Assembly (NCBI GenBank): GCA_964555645.1
Contig: CAZKTA010000002.1
Coordinates: 62,001 to 126,000 of the forward strand
Source: DTLC01 sp964555645
GTDB lineage: Bacteria; Verrucomicrobiota; Verrucomicrobiia; Limisphaerales; DTLC01
DNA length: 64,000 bases
Direction of reading: 5' to 3'
Numbering within the stretch: the first letter of the stretch is position 1; every line of letters begins with the position of its first letter. Under the pieces are notes generated by a model. That model made no database searches and had not been told where the DNA came from. It saw nothing but the letters and a program-made list of their open reading frames with translations. A program made the position numbers and the translations under genes. Positions 1 through 9,374 of this stretch are shown piece by piece.

Positions 1-2
1 TG

Positions 3-3000
3 CACGCGAAAGACCTCGAGCTCGAAGCGCAACTTCGGCAACTGGACCAGCAAGGGTACACCGTGATCCCGGCATCGGGCAAACTGCGCGAGCTGACTGC
101 GCATCTGGACCACATCATAGACACGCTTGGCTGCCGCATTGTGCATTTGTTGCCAATCAATCCCACGCCTACAACATATGCCCGACTCGGTCGCATCGGC
201 AGCCCGTACGCAAGCCTTGACCTGACTGCCATTGATCCTGCACTAGTTGTTTTCGACCGACACACAACTGGCGTGGACCAGTTTTGTGAGCTTGCGTACG
301 AAATCCATGCGCGCGGGGGCAGGCTGTTTCTTGACATTGCAATCAACCACACCGGCTGGGGATCAGTCTTGCAAGAAAATCATCCGGAATGGTTTATGCG
401 CAATCCAGATGGTCAATTCGTTAGCCCTGGTGCATGGGGTGTTGTATGGGAGGACCTCGTCGAGCTCAAACACGATAACATCGCGCTTTGGGACGAGCTT
501 GCAGAGGTTTTTCTGACCTGGTGCAGGCGCGGCGTGGACGGATTCCGTTGCGACGCTGGTTACAAGGTGCCGGTGCCAGCCTGGCAATACATAGTCGCGC
601 GTGTCAGACAGGAATTTCCCGAAACGATCTTTTTGCTGGAGGGTCTTGGCGGTTCGTGGGAAGCCACTGAGCTGTTGCTAACCGAGGGCGGCATGCAATG
701 GGCATACAGCGAGCTGTTCCAAAACTACTCCGGACGCGACGTGGCAAGTTACCTCGACTATGCACTGCGCCAATCAGAGCGCGTCGGACTGTATGTGCAT
801 TACAGCGAAACGCATGACAACCCCCGACTTGCTGCCCAAGGGCGTGCATGGTCGCTGTTGCGGAACCGGCTCTGCGCATTGGCAAGCGTCAGTGGCGCAT
901 TCGGGTTCACTTGCGGGGTTGAATGGCTTGCCTCGGAAAAAATTGATGTGCACGCAATCACGGGCCTCGCTTGGGGTAACTCGGATAACCTGGTGAGCGA
1001 ACTCGCCAAACTCAACAGGTTGCTTGCTGAACACCCATGTTTCTTCGACGGCGCAAAACTAACCCGACTTACCCCGGTTGACTCACCGGTGTTTGTGCTT
1101 CGGCGCGACTCGGCGGACGGAAAAAACTCGGTACTGGTGTTGGTTAACACCGACATGGCACATGCGCAAACTGTATCAATCGAATCAGCCGCACTAGCTG
1201 GGCTGGGCGAACTTAAATTTGACCTGCTTGGCCAACCGTTGCCGAGCATTGCACACACGCAAGGCACCAAGCTCACGTTCACTTTACCGCCGGCAGCAAG
1301 CTATTGCCTGGCTGAAAACCAGAAACCAATAGGCCTCAGCGGAGATGCATACCGCCGCGCACGTGCACAGGCTGCTTGTGCATTGCAAGCCTTGGCCAAA
1401 ACTTTGCCACTTGAAAAAATCCCTGAGCTCGACTGGCGTTTGCTTGCCGAACAGTTCGCGCGTTCGCCACGAGATTTCCTTTCCGCAGCAACAGCTCTGG
1501 GCAAAGCACAAAACCCAGCAATGCTGGACAAATTGTTCCAGCAGTACGAGCGCGGCGAGCTTTACCCTGAGGTTGTGGTATGGACATTGGCCGACCGGCA
1601 GCGGGTGACAGTTGTGCCGGCTGGGCATTGGGTATTGATTGAAGACACCGTACCATTCCGCGCAACGCTTAAGCTCGATACTGCTGGACACTTGCCCGAG
1701 CACACCAGGTCGGTGCCGAGCGCCCGAGGCCACATCGCATGGTTCGCACCTAGATCAGTCAACGCAGACGCCGCACTTGCGCTGGAGCGATACGGTGCAA
1801 AACCGAAACGTGCCACAGCACAACTGAAATTCGTTACCCCGCACGCAACGTTCCCAGCAGTGTTTACTGCGCCCGAGCCGGACGCCCTGGTACTGCTAAC
1901 AAACAGGATCGGTGGCATGGCTCGACTTTGTGTTGACCTTGGCAGGGTCAAATCCAAATACGATTGCGTGCTTGCCGCAAATCTGCATCCGCATGTGCCG
2001 GTCGACAGACATGTCCTAGTGAAACGGATCCGTGTGTGGATCAACGCTGATGGATTCATCTCGCCGTTGGACGGCAAAAACCTCGTTGCGTTTGCGCCCG
2101 GACCGCCTGCAGTGTGGGAATTTGTGGCAAACGCAGGCGACGCACGCACGGTGCAGGTTTTAATAACAGCAGACATGGTTGATGGTGCCAACACAACTGT
2201 TTTCAGTTTCAGCCGGCCAACAGCGGATCTGGCCAAAGGCAAACAATTACCCTCTGAAGCCGACGTGCGACTCACAGTGCGGCTTGACATCGAGGACAGA
2301 AACTTCCACTGGGAAACACAACGTAATCCCGGTTCGGAACAGCATTTCACCACCCACACAAAACCGCTGCCGGACAAACCAGGGTTCGTGTTTGCGCCTG
2401 CGCCAAACCGTCAATTGCGTGCGTTCAGCTCGACCGGTTTTTATCATCCGCAGCCAGAGTGGAGTCAGAACATACCACACCCTGTCGAGGCAAGCCGCGG
2501 CTTGATTGCAGCCGGTGATGCATACAGCCCCGGCTGGTTCGAGTTGCCGTTGCCAAAAGGCGAGTCGGTAACACTTGTCGTAACCGCCGAATCAACAGAC
2601 CCGACGCCAGACCAACTCAAAACCGAAAACCGTAAACGGAAAACCGAAAACGGCACCGACTCTTTTGCCGACCAACTTACACGGGCCGTCAGTGCCTTTG
2701 TTGTCCGGCGTGACCACGGTAAAACTGTCATCGCAGGTTATCCGTGGTTTCTGGATTGGGGACGTGACGCGCTCATTTGCGCACGCGGCATGGTCACGGC
2801 CGGGTTGTTGGAAGAGGTCAGGCAATTGTTACTGACCTTTGCACGACTCGAAGAAAACGGCACATTGCCCAATGCGCTCGCAGGTGAAACAGCCACAAAC
2901 CGCGACACCTCAGATGCACCTTTGTGGTTTGGAGTTGCATGCGAGGAAACCGCTGCAGCACTCGGACAAAGCTTCTACCGAACTTCAATCGGTAAAGACC

Positions 3001-3923
3001 AGCTAACGATTGCCGATGTGTTGCGTGACATCGCGCTTAACTACATCAAAGGCACGCCAAACGGTATCCGGATGGACCCGGACTCGGGCCTAATTTGGAG
3101 TCCAGCGCATTTCACCTGGATGGACACAAGTTTCCCCGCTTGCACACCGCGCGAGGGGTACCCGATTGAAATTCAAGCGCTGTGGATCCGGCTGCTGCGC
3201 CAGTTGGACCGCATTGACACCGGCAGCACGGCTGGTCCTTTGACTGCATTTGATAAGAGTAGGCAGCAGCTCGCAAGCTCGTCTTGGGCCAGCTTGGCCG
3301 AACGCGCCCTGGCGTCGCTGGAGCGATTCTACTGGCTCGATGCGCGCGGTTATTTTGCCGATGTACTGTTGGCCAAGCCGAATCAACCTGCTGCCCAAGC
3401 AGTACCTGATGACGCACTGCGAAGCAACTTTCTCTTCGTTACCAGCCTTGGTTTGATCACCGATAGCCGCGCAAGACAGGCGCTCGATGCCGTCATGCGG
3501 TACTTGCTTGTACCTGGTGCTGTCCGCTCACTGGCACCGCTGCCTGTCACTGTACCTCTGCGAATTTACGGCAGAGACGGCCGGTTGCTAAACAACCCAA
3601 ACGAACCGTACTGGGGTAGATACGAAGGCGACGAAGACACACGCCGTAAACCAGCTTATCATAACGGTACGGCTTGGACATGGATGCTTCCTGTTTTCTG
3701 TGAGGCGTTGGTGCGTGCATGGGATTTTGCGCCTGAGGCAGTACACGCAGCACGCTGTTACTTGATAAGCACCGCACAACTTATGACTGGGGGATGTTTG
3801 GGTTACATCCCTGAGATACTCGATGGCGATGCACCTCATACACAACGCGGTTGCGACGCACAAGCATGGAGCGCCACCGAAACACTCCGCGTGTGGAAAC
3901 TGTTGAGTACGCAGAGCACCTAA
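3..3923 (+). CDS. Bifunctional glycogen debranching enzyme (GH13-like domain plus amylo-alpha-1,6-glucosidase domain), 5' partial
   Basis: The protein should remove branches from glycogen by combining an alpha-amylase-like (GH13) part with an amylo-1,6-glucosidase part. The reading frame is open to the left edge, so the true start lies outside the window; a GTG at 63 is internal and not a convincing start. The GH13 signature is visible: GFRCD with the nucleophile Asp near 552, LLEG with the acid/base Glu near 640, and ETHDN near 811-825. The C-terminal third (from about 2730) has YPWFLDWGRDA, NALAGE and a helical barrel-like region typical of glycogen debranching enzymes. More than 1300 residues fits two catalytic domains and a beta-rich linker. 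A 35-base heptamer repeat sits in the linker at 2619-2653. glgA lies 22 kb away. Family is clear; exact specificity is inferred. Confidence 0.85.
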   Translation, partial: HAKDLELEAQLRQLDQQGYTVIPASGKLRELTAHLDHIIDTLGCRIVHLLPINPTPTTYARLGRIGSPYASLDLTAIDPALVVFDRHTTGVDQFCELAYEIHARGGRLFLDIAINHTGWGSVLQENHPEWFMRNPDGQFVSPGAWGVVWEDLVELKHDNIALWDELAEVFLTWCRRGVDGFRCDAGYKVPVPAWQYIVARVRQEFPETIFLLEGLGGSWEATELLLTEGGMQWAYSELFQNYSGRDVASYLDYALRQSERVGLYVHYSETHDNPRLAAQGRAWSLLRNRLCALASVSGAFGFTCGVEWLASEKIDVHAITGLAWGNSDNLVSELAKLNRLLAEHPCFFDGAKLTRLTPVDSPVFVLRRDSADGKNSVLVLVNTDMAHAQTVSIESAALAGLGELKFDLLGQPLPSIAHTQGTKLTFTLPPAASYCLAENQKPIGLSGDAYRRARAQAACALQALAKTLPLEKIPELDWRLLAEQFARSPRDFLSAATALGKAQNPAMLDKLFQQYERGELYPEVVVWTLADRQRVTVVPAGHWVLIEDTVPFRATLKLDTAGHLPEHTRSVPSARGHIAWFAPRSVNADAALALERYGAKPKRATAQLKFVTPHATFPAVFTAPEPDALVLLTNRIGGMARLCVDLGRVKSKYDCVLAANLHPHVPVDRHVLVKRIRVWINADGFISPLDGKNLVAFAPGPPAVWEFVANAGDARTVQVLITADMVDGANTTVFSFSRPTADLAKGKQLPSEADVRLTVRLDIEDRNFHWETQRNPGSEQHFTTHTKPLPDKPGFVFAPAPNRQLRAFSSTGFYHPQPEWSQNIPHPVEASRGLIAAGDAYSPGWFELPLPKGESVTLVVTAESTDPTPDQLKTENRKRKTENGTDSFADQLTRAVSAFVVRRDHGKTVIAGYPWFLDWGRDALICARGMVTAGLLEEVRQLLLTFARLEENGTLPNALAGETATNRDTSDAPLWFGVACEETAAALGQSFYRTSIGKDQLTIADVLRDIALNYIKGTPNGIRMDPDSGLIWSPAHFTWMDTSFPACTPREGYPIEIQALWIRLLRQLDRIDTGSTAGPLTAFDKSRQQLASSSWASLAERALASLERFYWLDARGYFADVLLAKPNQPAAQAVPDDALRSNFLFVTSLGLITDSRARQALDAVMRYLLVPGAVRSLAPLPVTVPLRIYGRDGRLLNNPNEPYWGRYEGDEDTRRKPAYHNGTAWTWMLPVFCEALVRAWDFAPEAVHAARCYLISTAQLMTGGCLGYIPEILDGDAPHTQRGCDAQAWSATETLRVWKLLSTQST
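2619..2653. repeat. Five-unit heptamer tandem repeat inside the debranching enzyme gene
   Basis: The bases read as five consecutive 7-mers: AAAACCG, AAAACCG, TAAACGG, AAAACCG, AAAACGG. They encode a charged segment (KTENRKRKTEN) in a linker of the debranching enzyme. Thirty-five bases is not a multiple of three, yet the frame stays open, so flanking sequence must have adjusted. This resembles the short tandemly repeated repetitive heptamers known from cyanobacteria. A second heptamer array of different sequence lies in valS at 11725-11752. Confidence 0.75.
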
Positions 3924-3947
3924 AAACAATTCGAGAAATGTCTGCGC

Positions 3948-5858
3948 TCACGGGCTTAGAACGAAATTCTCGATCAATATCACCAAAATGCCCATCAAGC
4001 CGCCCCCGGCAATCACACCGCCGCAAATCGGTTCTTGGTTTTGCACAAAGATTCGGTTCGCTGCAGAGGTCGGGTTTTTAAGTGTTCGGCCAGCCAACCA
4101 GAAAAACAGGCTCCCGAGAAACATTGCAAAACACGTGTTAAACGGGATCACCGCCGCCAGGCCAATACCAACACCGGACAACCAAAAACGGCCTTTGGTG
4201 GCAAGTCGGAGGCCCTCCAGCACAATACCAAGCAGTCCACCAAACAACGCCGCCCATCGGGCTGAAACTGGCAGGTTCGACAAACCCTGCGTAAGCGCCT
4301 CGGCGACAGCTTTCCAGATGCTCACTGCGGGCATCGGATATTGATCCGTAACAAGTGCACTCGGCCCGTTCCTCAGAAACACAAGGTAAAACACCGGTAC
4401 AGCCACAAATGCACCAGCCAAAATGCCGAGCACATGCCCGATCGCCTGCAGGCGCGGTTTTGCACCAAGCATGTAGCCCGGCTTGATGTCCATGAGTAGG
4501 TTTGACGCGTTGCCTGCCACCTCAGCCGTGATCCCTGCGGTCATGAGATTTGTCTTGATGTTGCCCGGGTCAAGCACGCCGTACGTCAATTGGGTGAGTT
4601 TGCCCATTGCGCCTGTGGGTGTGATTGAAGTCAGGGCAGTCGAGTTCACCCCAATAAGCGTGAAAATGAATACCAACGGCACGGCAATTGCACCTAGCCA
4701 GAGTTTGACGCCGAAATATTGATGTGCAAGTAACACCACAGCCACGCCAACCACGGGAATCCCAATCACAAAAACGCGCATCGGCAATTCGATGTCACGG
4801 AGGATGTCGTTCTGTGCTTCTTTGCCCTTCGGGAACAAACCGCGAAACGCGCTGAGCAGGATCTGTGGCTTGGCAAAAAAAGCAAGCAACGACGCTGTGG
4901 TCATCATTGCTACACCGCCCCAAAGTGCCCAGGCTGTGATCGCGCGGAACCCGTAGTGAACGACGCCATCCGGACCGACGCGGCCGTGCACATCACCCAG
5001 CGCAATCCCGTACGGGGCAAGGATAAGGTAATTGATAAATGCACCGATCATCAGCGACACGCCCACTCGGATGCCCATCAGTCCGCCCGCGGCCATCATT
5101 ACAAAGTCTGTGTCAGGCCGCACAGTCAGTTCCCGCAGGTCTATCCCACGGATTTTAAGCGTGGTTAGCTTGTACACCCAGCCATCAAGGTACTCCGGGA
5201 TAGCAAGAAAGCCCAACCTGAGCTTCTCCATAATCAGATGGCTCTGCATCAACTTTGCCAGTCCAGACAATGCACCGGCGCAGACAAGAACTTTTGCCTT
5301 GAACATCCCATCGGCGGCGTCGCCAGAATGCAATGCATCCATCACAATACCAGCCGCGCGGCCCTCGGGAAACGGATGCTGCTCGTCGTTGATGAACCGC
5401 CGTTTAAGCGGAAATGCAAACAACACCCCCAGTAGCGCAACGACAATGATCCACGTCATTGTCGAAAACATCGGCACGACTGTGTTGGTGACCATCATGT
5501 ATGCGCCAAGGCTGGAGATCATAGGCGCTGTCATGTACCCCGCAGCGGTTGCAATGGATTGCATCGCGTTGTTTTCCAGGATGGTGAATTCTCGGCCCAG
5601 GCCGATTTTGGTAAGGATTTTGAACAGCGCAAAAGCCAGGATAACCGAGGTAATTCCGACGCCCAGTGTCCAGCCGGTCTTTGCGCCCACATAAAGATTG
5701 GTCAGGGACAGGATGCCGCCAAGGCACATGCCGGTTGTTGCCGACCGAATAGTCAGTTGGGGCATGTCACCCCGCCAGACGTTCTCAAACCACCACCGGT
5801 CTTTTTGCTCAAGTGTCCAGGTGCGGATCTGTTCCTCGGTTAGTTGTTTTATTGCCAT
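3948..5858 (-). CDS. OPT family oligopeptide/metal-chelate transporter
   Basis: This is a polytopic inner-membrane protein of about 636 residues with many hydrophobic helices and the glycine-rich segments of the OPT (oligopeptide transporter) superfamily, for example EFTILENNAMQSIATAAGYM, the PEGRAAG segment, and GANAS/NLLMD-like stretches (VAGNASNLLMDIKPGYMLGAK). It would import peptides or metal chelates by proton coupling; the substrate cannot be read from sequence. I place the start at the ATG at 5858 (MAIKQLTEEQIR) because the 13 residues upstream (start at 5897) look like non-conserved leader. The 3' end converges with the debranching enzyme gene, 24 bases apart. No operon partner is visible. 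Confidence 0.85.
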   Translation of the reverse strand: MAIKQLTEEQIRTWTLEQKDRWWFENVWRGDMPQLTIRSATTGMCLGGILSLTNLYVGAKTGWTLGVGITSVILAFALFKILTKIGLGREFTILENNAMQSIATAAGYMTAPMISSLGAYMMVTNTVVPMFSTMTWIIVVALLGVLFAFPLKRRFINDEQHPFPEGRAAGIVMDALHSGDAADGMFKAKVLVCAGALSGLAKLMQSHLIMEKLRLGFLAIPEYLDGWVYKLTTLKIRGIDLRELTVRPDTDFVMMAAGGLMGIRVGVSLMIGAFINYLILAPYGIALGDVHGRVGPDGVVHYGFRAITAWALWGGVAMMTTASLLAFFAKPQILLSAFRGLFPKGKEAQNDILRDIELPMRVFVIGIPVVGVAVVLLAHQYFGVKLWLGAIAVPLVFIFTLIGVNSTALTSITPTGAMGKLTQLTYGVLDPGNIKTNLMTAGITAEVAGNASNLLMDIKPGYMLGAKPRLQAIGHVLGILAGAFVAVPVFYLVFLRNGPSALVTDQYPMPAVSIWKAVAEALTQGLSNLPVSARWAALFGGLLGIVLEGLRLATKGRFWLSGVGIGLAAVIPFNTCFAMFLGSLFFWLAGRTLKNPTSAANRIFVQNQEPICGGVIAGGGLMGILVILIENFVLSP

Positions 5859-6078
5859 GATCAAAGGGCTTGCTGCATCTGTTGGTAAGACGAGCACCGA
5901 TTAAGCCACCAACCAGTCTTGATGTCGGCTGCCCAATTGCTCAACCTGCTGTGCGTCGCGAGGCAAATGCAGGTTTGTGTTGGCATTTTTTGCGGACGAT
6001 TAGTGGTGCAAGTGAAGATTCCTGTTTTTGAAGTAGATTCCTTTGGGGGTTATCAAGTCGCTTAAGGCAACATGCAGC

Positions 6079-7266
6079 TTAAAGTTTCCCGTAAAACTCT
6101 TCTACGACCGTTCGGAAGTTGTTGTCGCGTATGTTTATTATTTCCATCTCGCGTTTCGCGCTTTCTTCCGAATCGCTTGCGTGAGCTGCGTTAACCAAAA
6201 CCGTCTGGCCGAACTCACGCCGGATCGAACCCGGTGGTGCGGCAGACGGGTCGGTCGGACCCAGCACATCCCGAATCTTATGCACGGCCTCAACCCCTTC
6301 GTACACGAGTGCAATGCATTTTTCTGTGCCGGGTAAATTGCGTTGTTCCGGAGGGCAGTCGGCCGAAGTACGACCGGACATGAACTTGACGATGTTGTCA
6401 AACTGATTTGCTGCAAACAACGGACACAATATCTCACCCAACTGAGCGGCTTGTTCGGTAGGAACGGTAAAACCAAATTCACGCTCGATCGCAGCTTTCG
6501 CACGGGCTGCAACCACATTCTTTAGACTTTTGCGCAATGTCTCACGAACCGGCCCGTAAAATTCCTCAGCTTGGGCTACACTCATTCTGTGGACTTTGAT
6601 GGCAACAATAAACAAGCCGGTGCGTGAAAAGAAATCTATCATGTTACCTGGTCGACCGGTCGGGAACCTAAAGTTGTCAGGCTTAATAAGCACGAGTGTA
6701 CGCTGCGGTTTTTCCCCGGGCGGATAAGAAATTACATTCTCCAATAACCCGCCGTCGGAGTCGGAATACTTGGCCCAGAGCTTAAGTTTAGCTTCAGCTT
6801 CAGCAGGCGTTGGCGCGGCAAGTACTGCAGGTTCAAAATACCTCACGCTGCCATGCTCATCTGTCACGATATCGCCATACGTGTCGCGGATTGTCTGTCC
6901 ACCATGTCTGTCGAGGCTGAAATTGCCTACCACAGCGCGCGTTTTGCGCACAGCATCTTCTCCGCGCAAGACCAGCATCATAACACGTCTACGCCGGCCT
7001 GTGTTTGGGTCAGGACCAATATTCCGCAGTATATACTCTCGAATAAGCTCTTGGACTAGCCGGTCCTGTGGGTCATCAGACGAAACAGCCATTTCAGCAT
7101 AAGTACGCACAAGCTCCGCGCTCGGCGCAAACATGCGCGCTGCAGCAAGCTCAAGACCAGTACGGCTCAGCAGCCGACTGATTATTCCGCCCGTGCGAGA
7201 TTTAAACAGCGAATATGGCGTGATAATTACGTATGCAAGTTCCTCAGGCATTTCAAATCCTATCAT
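6079..7266 (-). CDS. Tandem nucleoside diphosphate kinase-like protein
   Basis: The 395-residue product carries two NDPK-like halves. The C-terminal half (about 188-378) has the family opening LVLIKPDN, an R-T-G-L-F segment, G-V-E-A-V-H-K-I-R, a GPTDP loop, G-S-I-R-R-E-F-G and a NAAHASDSEESA motif with the candidate phosphohistidine His362. The N-terminal half (about 11-148) repeats the same plan in degenerate form: YVIITPYSLF, SRTGLEL, RGEDAVRKTR, GGQTIRDTYGDIV and EHGSVRYFEP, with His138 in the equivalent place. A canonical NDPK is only about 140-150 residues, so this is a duplicated version. It overlaps the upstream zinc-ribbon gene by four bases (ATGA), so the two are probably translationally coupled. 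Whether either half is an active kinase is unknown. Confidence 0.8.
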   Translation of the reverse strand: MIGFEMPEELAYVIITPYSLFKSRTGGIISRLLSRTGLELAAARMFAPSAELVRTYAEMAVSSDDPQDRLVQELIREYILRNIGPDPNTGRRRRVMMLVLRGEDAVRKTRAVVGNFSLDRHGGQTIRDTYGDIVTDEHGSVRYFEPAVLAAPTPAEAEAKLKLWAKYSDSDGGLLENVISYPPGEKPQRTLVLIKPDNFRFPTGRPGNMIDFFSRTGLFIVAIKVHRMSVAQAEEFYGPVRETLRKSLKNVVAARAKAAIEREFGFTVPTEQAAQLGEILCPLFAANQFDNIVKFMSGRTSADCPPEQRNLPGTEKCIALVYEGVEAVHKIRDVLGPTDPSAAPPGSIRREFGQTVLVNAAHASDSEESAKREMEIINIRDNNFRTVVEEFYGKL

Positions 7267-7463
7267 TGTGCCCCGCTCGTTCGGGGTTGCGCAGCGTCAA
7301 CCGCCGTACCAGCGGTCACTTTACCACCCAAAATCTTGAACATGACTGTGCCACAGGTCGGGCACTTACCTTTGATCGCTCGACGCCCGTTTTTCATAGT
7401 CTCTTCGATAGCCTCGGCAATTTCTTTCCGGGCCTTACATTTTACACAATAACCTTCTGCCAT
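7263..7463 (-). CDS. DUF5679 small zinc-ribbon protein
   Basis: This 66-residue protein has two Cys pairs, CVKC near residue 6 and CPTC near residue 34, separated by a charged stretch with TMKNGR. That is the layout of the DUF5679 zinc-ribbon family, and the N-terminus MAEGYCVKCKARKE is typical of it. It presumably binds one zinc ion; the biochemical role of the family is unknown. Its TGA stop overlaps the ATG of the NDPK-like gene (ATGA). The tail after about residue 50 is Ala/Thr-rich and probably disordered. The 290 bases upstream hold no further gene. Confidence 0.8.
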   Translation of the reverse strand: MAEGYCVKCKARKEIAEAIEETMKNGRRAIKGKCPTCGTVMFKILGGKVTAGTAVDAAQPRTSGAQ

Positions 7464-7753
7464 AACGGGTCCTCCGTCGAAAATCCAACTGCGTTCGACA
7501 AACGCGTGTCGTACCTTAAAGTCAACCTGCCACCAAGGTCAAGAAAACCTTCAGAAAGATAACTAGTATTAAGCTAACACGCTGATTACCAACGACATAG
7601 GTTTCAAAGCCATCTTGTTTTGCTTTATATCCAAGATGCCTTTGGGCTGGAGTAAATCGGCATCCGGGGACTTTGTATCGTTCGTTGCTACGACAGTCAC
7701 ACGGAATAGCTACTTCCCAAACGCCCGTAAAAACCAGCAATTTCCATTGCCGT

Positions 7754-9262
7754 TCACTGTGCCTCGCGCAACCACGCACGTAAAGTTGGTTTCAGAACCT
7801 TACCGCTGGCATTGCGGGGCAGCGCAGTCAGGAAATGAATCCGGTGCGGCACTTTATAATCTGCAAGCTTCGTCTTCAGATACTGGAGCAACGCCTCGGG
7901 CTGAATTTGAACGCCTTCTTCTGGGGCAACGAAAGCTACCGGCTGTTCGCCTCTGCGCGGATCGGGTGCACCAACCACAGCGGCTTCTTTTATGCCTGGG
8001 AACTGGTAAATAACCTCCTCAATCTCACGCGGATAAACATTCATCCCGTGCACAAGCAACATGTCTTTCTTGCGGTCGGTGATGTAAAAATAACCGTCCT
8101 CGTCTTTGTAGCCGATATCGCCGGTGAGTAACCAGCCATTTCTAAAAGTCGCTGCTGTTTCTTCGGGTGCGTTCCAGTAACCTAGCATCACGTTGGCACC
8201 TCGTACGCAAATCTCGCCGATTGTTCCCGGGGGCAAAATATTGCCGTGGTCATCCTGCACGGTTACCTCAACGTCGTAAATCGGCACGCCTATAGAGCCT
8301 GGCTTGCGTACGCCTTTAACCGGGTTGAGTGACACAACCGGGCTGGCTTCGCTAAGCCCGTAGCCTTCGATGAGCGGGATGCCGAATTTCGCTTCGAAAT
8401 CTTTCAAGACCTGCCCCGGCAGCGGCGCAGCTCCACTAATACAAATGCGTAAGGGCAGGGGAATCGGCCCGGGCGCACTTGCTAGGCTACGATAAAGCTG
8501 CGGGAACGCGGGCAGTATGGTTGCTTGCCGTTGACAAATCTCCTGTAGCGCGTTCTTGAGCGGATGCACTGATTTAACCAAAACAATCGAGCCGCCACAC
8601 AACAACGGGAGCAATAACCCCACTGTTAGCATGTAACTGTGAAACAACGGCAGTACCACGCCAAATCGGTCGTCTTCAACTGTCCCAAGAACAATCCGGC
8701 AACTGTTCACATTATGCAGCAGGTTGCCATGCGAAAGCATGGCGCCTTTGGGCCGGCCAGTTGTGCCGGAGGTGTAAATAATCACTGCCAAATCTGAAGC
8801 TGACTTTGCGGGCATCCAGCTTGGTACGTTTTCCAATGCAGCCGGGTCCAGTTTGGTCGGATGCGTCAGTAAATCGTCCGTCCTGAACAATCGCAGTCCG
8901 GGCCGACCGGCCATTAAAGCGTCAAAATACTCGGCAAATTGGCCATCTGTGATTACCACGTTAATCCCTGCATTCTGAAGAATGAACAAAATTTCATCCG
9001 GCTTAAGGAAACAATTGATCGGCACTACAACACCCCCAGCCGTCAACACGCCGAAAAACGAAGGGACGAACTCGGGACAGTTCTTCAGCCATAGCCCAAC
9101 CCTTTCACCAGGTTTGGTTCCGTACTCTTTATGCAGGGTCTGAGCAACCCGGACAGCATGCGTCCAGAACTCGCCGTAGGTGAATTCGGATTGGCCCCAG
9201 AACAACGCAGGTTTATCAATTCGCGCGGCAGCGGATTCTTTAAAGGCAGTTACCAAGTCCAT
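7754..9262 (-). CDS. Long-chain fatty acid--CoA ligase (AMP-forming acyl-CoA synthetase)
   Basis: This cytosolic or membrane-associated enzyme activates a fatty acid through an acyl-adenylate to acyl-CoA. It belongs to the ANL superfamily: the P-loop-like signature IIYTSGTTGRPKGAM is near residue 165, GYGLSEASPV near 300, the GWLLTGDIGYKDEDGYFYITDR block near 380, and the C-terminal lysine region NASGKVLKPTLR near 490. About 502 residues is usual. I choose the ATG at 9262; a TTG two codons upstream (9268) is possible. No clear Shine-Dalgarno is visible. The gene stands alone. Chain-length preference cannot be told, and related acid ligases share these motifs. Confidence 0.88.
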   Translation of the reverse strand: MDLVTAFKESAAARIDKPALFWGQSEFTYGEFWTHAVRVAQTLHKEYGTKPGERVGLWLKNCPEFVPSFFGVLTAGGVVVPINCFLKPDEILFILQNAGINVVITDGQFAEYFDALMAGRPGLRLFRTDDLLTHPTKLDPAALENVPSWMPAKSASDLAVIIYTSGTTGRPKGAMLSHGNLLHNVNSCRIVLGTVEDDRFGVVLPLFHSYMLTVGLLLPLLCGGSIVLVKSVHPLKNALQEICQRQATILPAFPQLYRSLASAPGPIPLPLRICISGAAPLPGQVLKDFEAKFGIPLIEGYGLSEASPVVSLNPVKGVRKPGSIGVPIYDVEVTVQDDHGNILPPGTIGEICVRGANVMLGYWNAPEETAATFRNGWLLTGDIGYKDEDGYFYITDRKKDMLLVHGMNVYPREIEEVIYQFPGIKEAAVVGAPDPRRGEQPVAFVAPEEGVQIQPEALLQYLKTKLADYKVPHRIHFLTALPRNASGKVLKPTLRAWLREAQ

Positions 9263-9374
9263 GCGCAAAGTTTACGGGGAACCACGGCTGAGTAAACCAC
9301 AATTGCGCCAAACAGCAAAAAAATCCAAAGGCAGCCGGTAAACCGACCTTAACTTCACCAAGACAAATTCAGGT

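Noticed and set aside
800..1282. Long reverse-strand open frame inside the debranching enzyme gene
   Set aside because: Low complexity (Ser/Thr/Ala), no motif, fully covered by a strongly supported gene on the other strand.
1562..2377. 271-codon reverse open frame
   Set aside because: Shadow of the debranching enzyme; composition is typical of an antisense frame.
5032..5694. 220-codon plus-strand open frame
   Set aside because: Antisense to the OPT transporter, rich in Ser/Pro/Ile with no family pattern.
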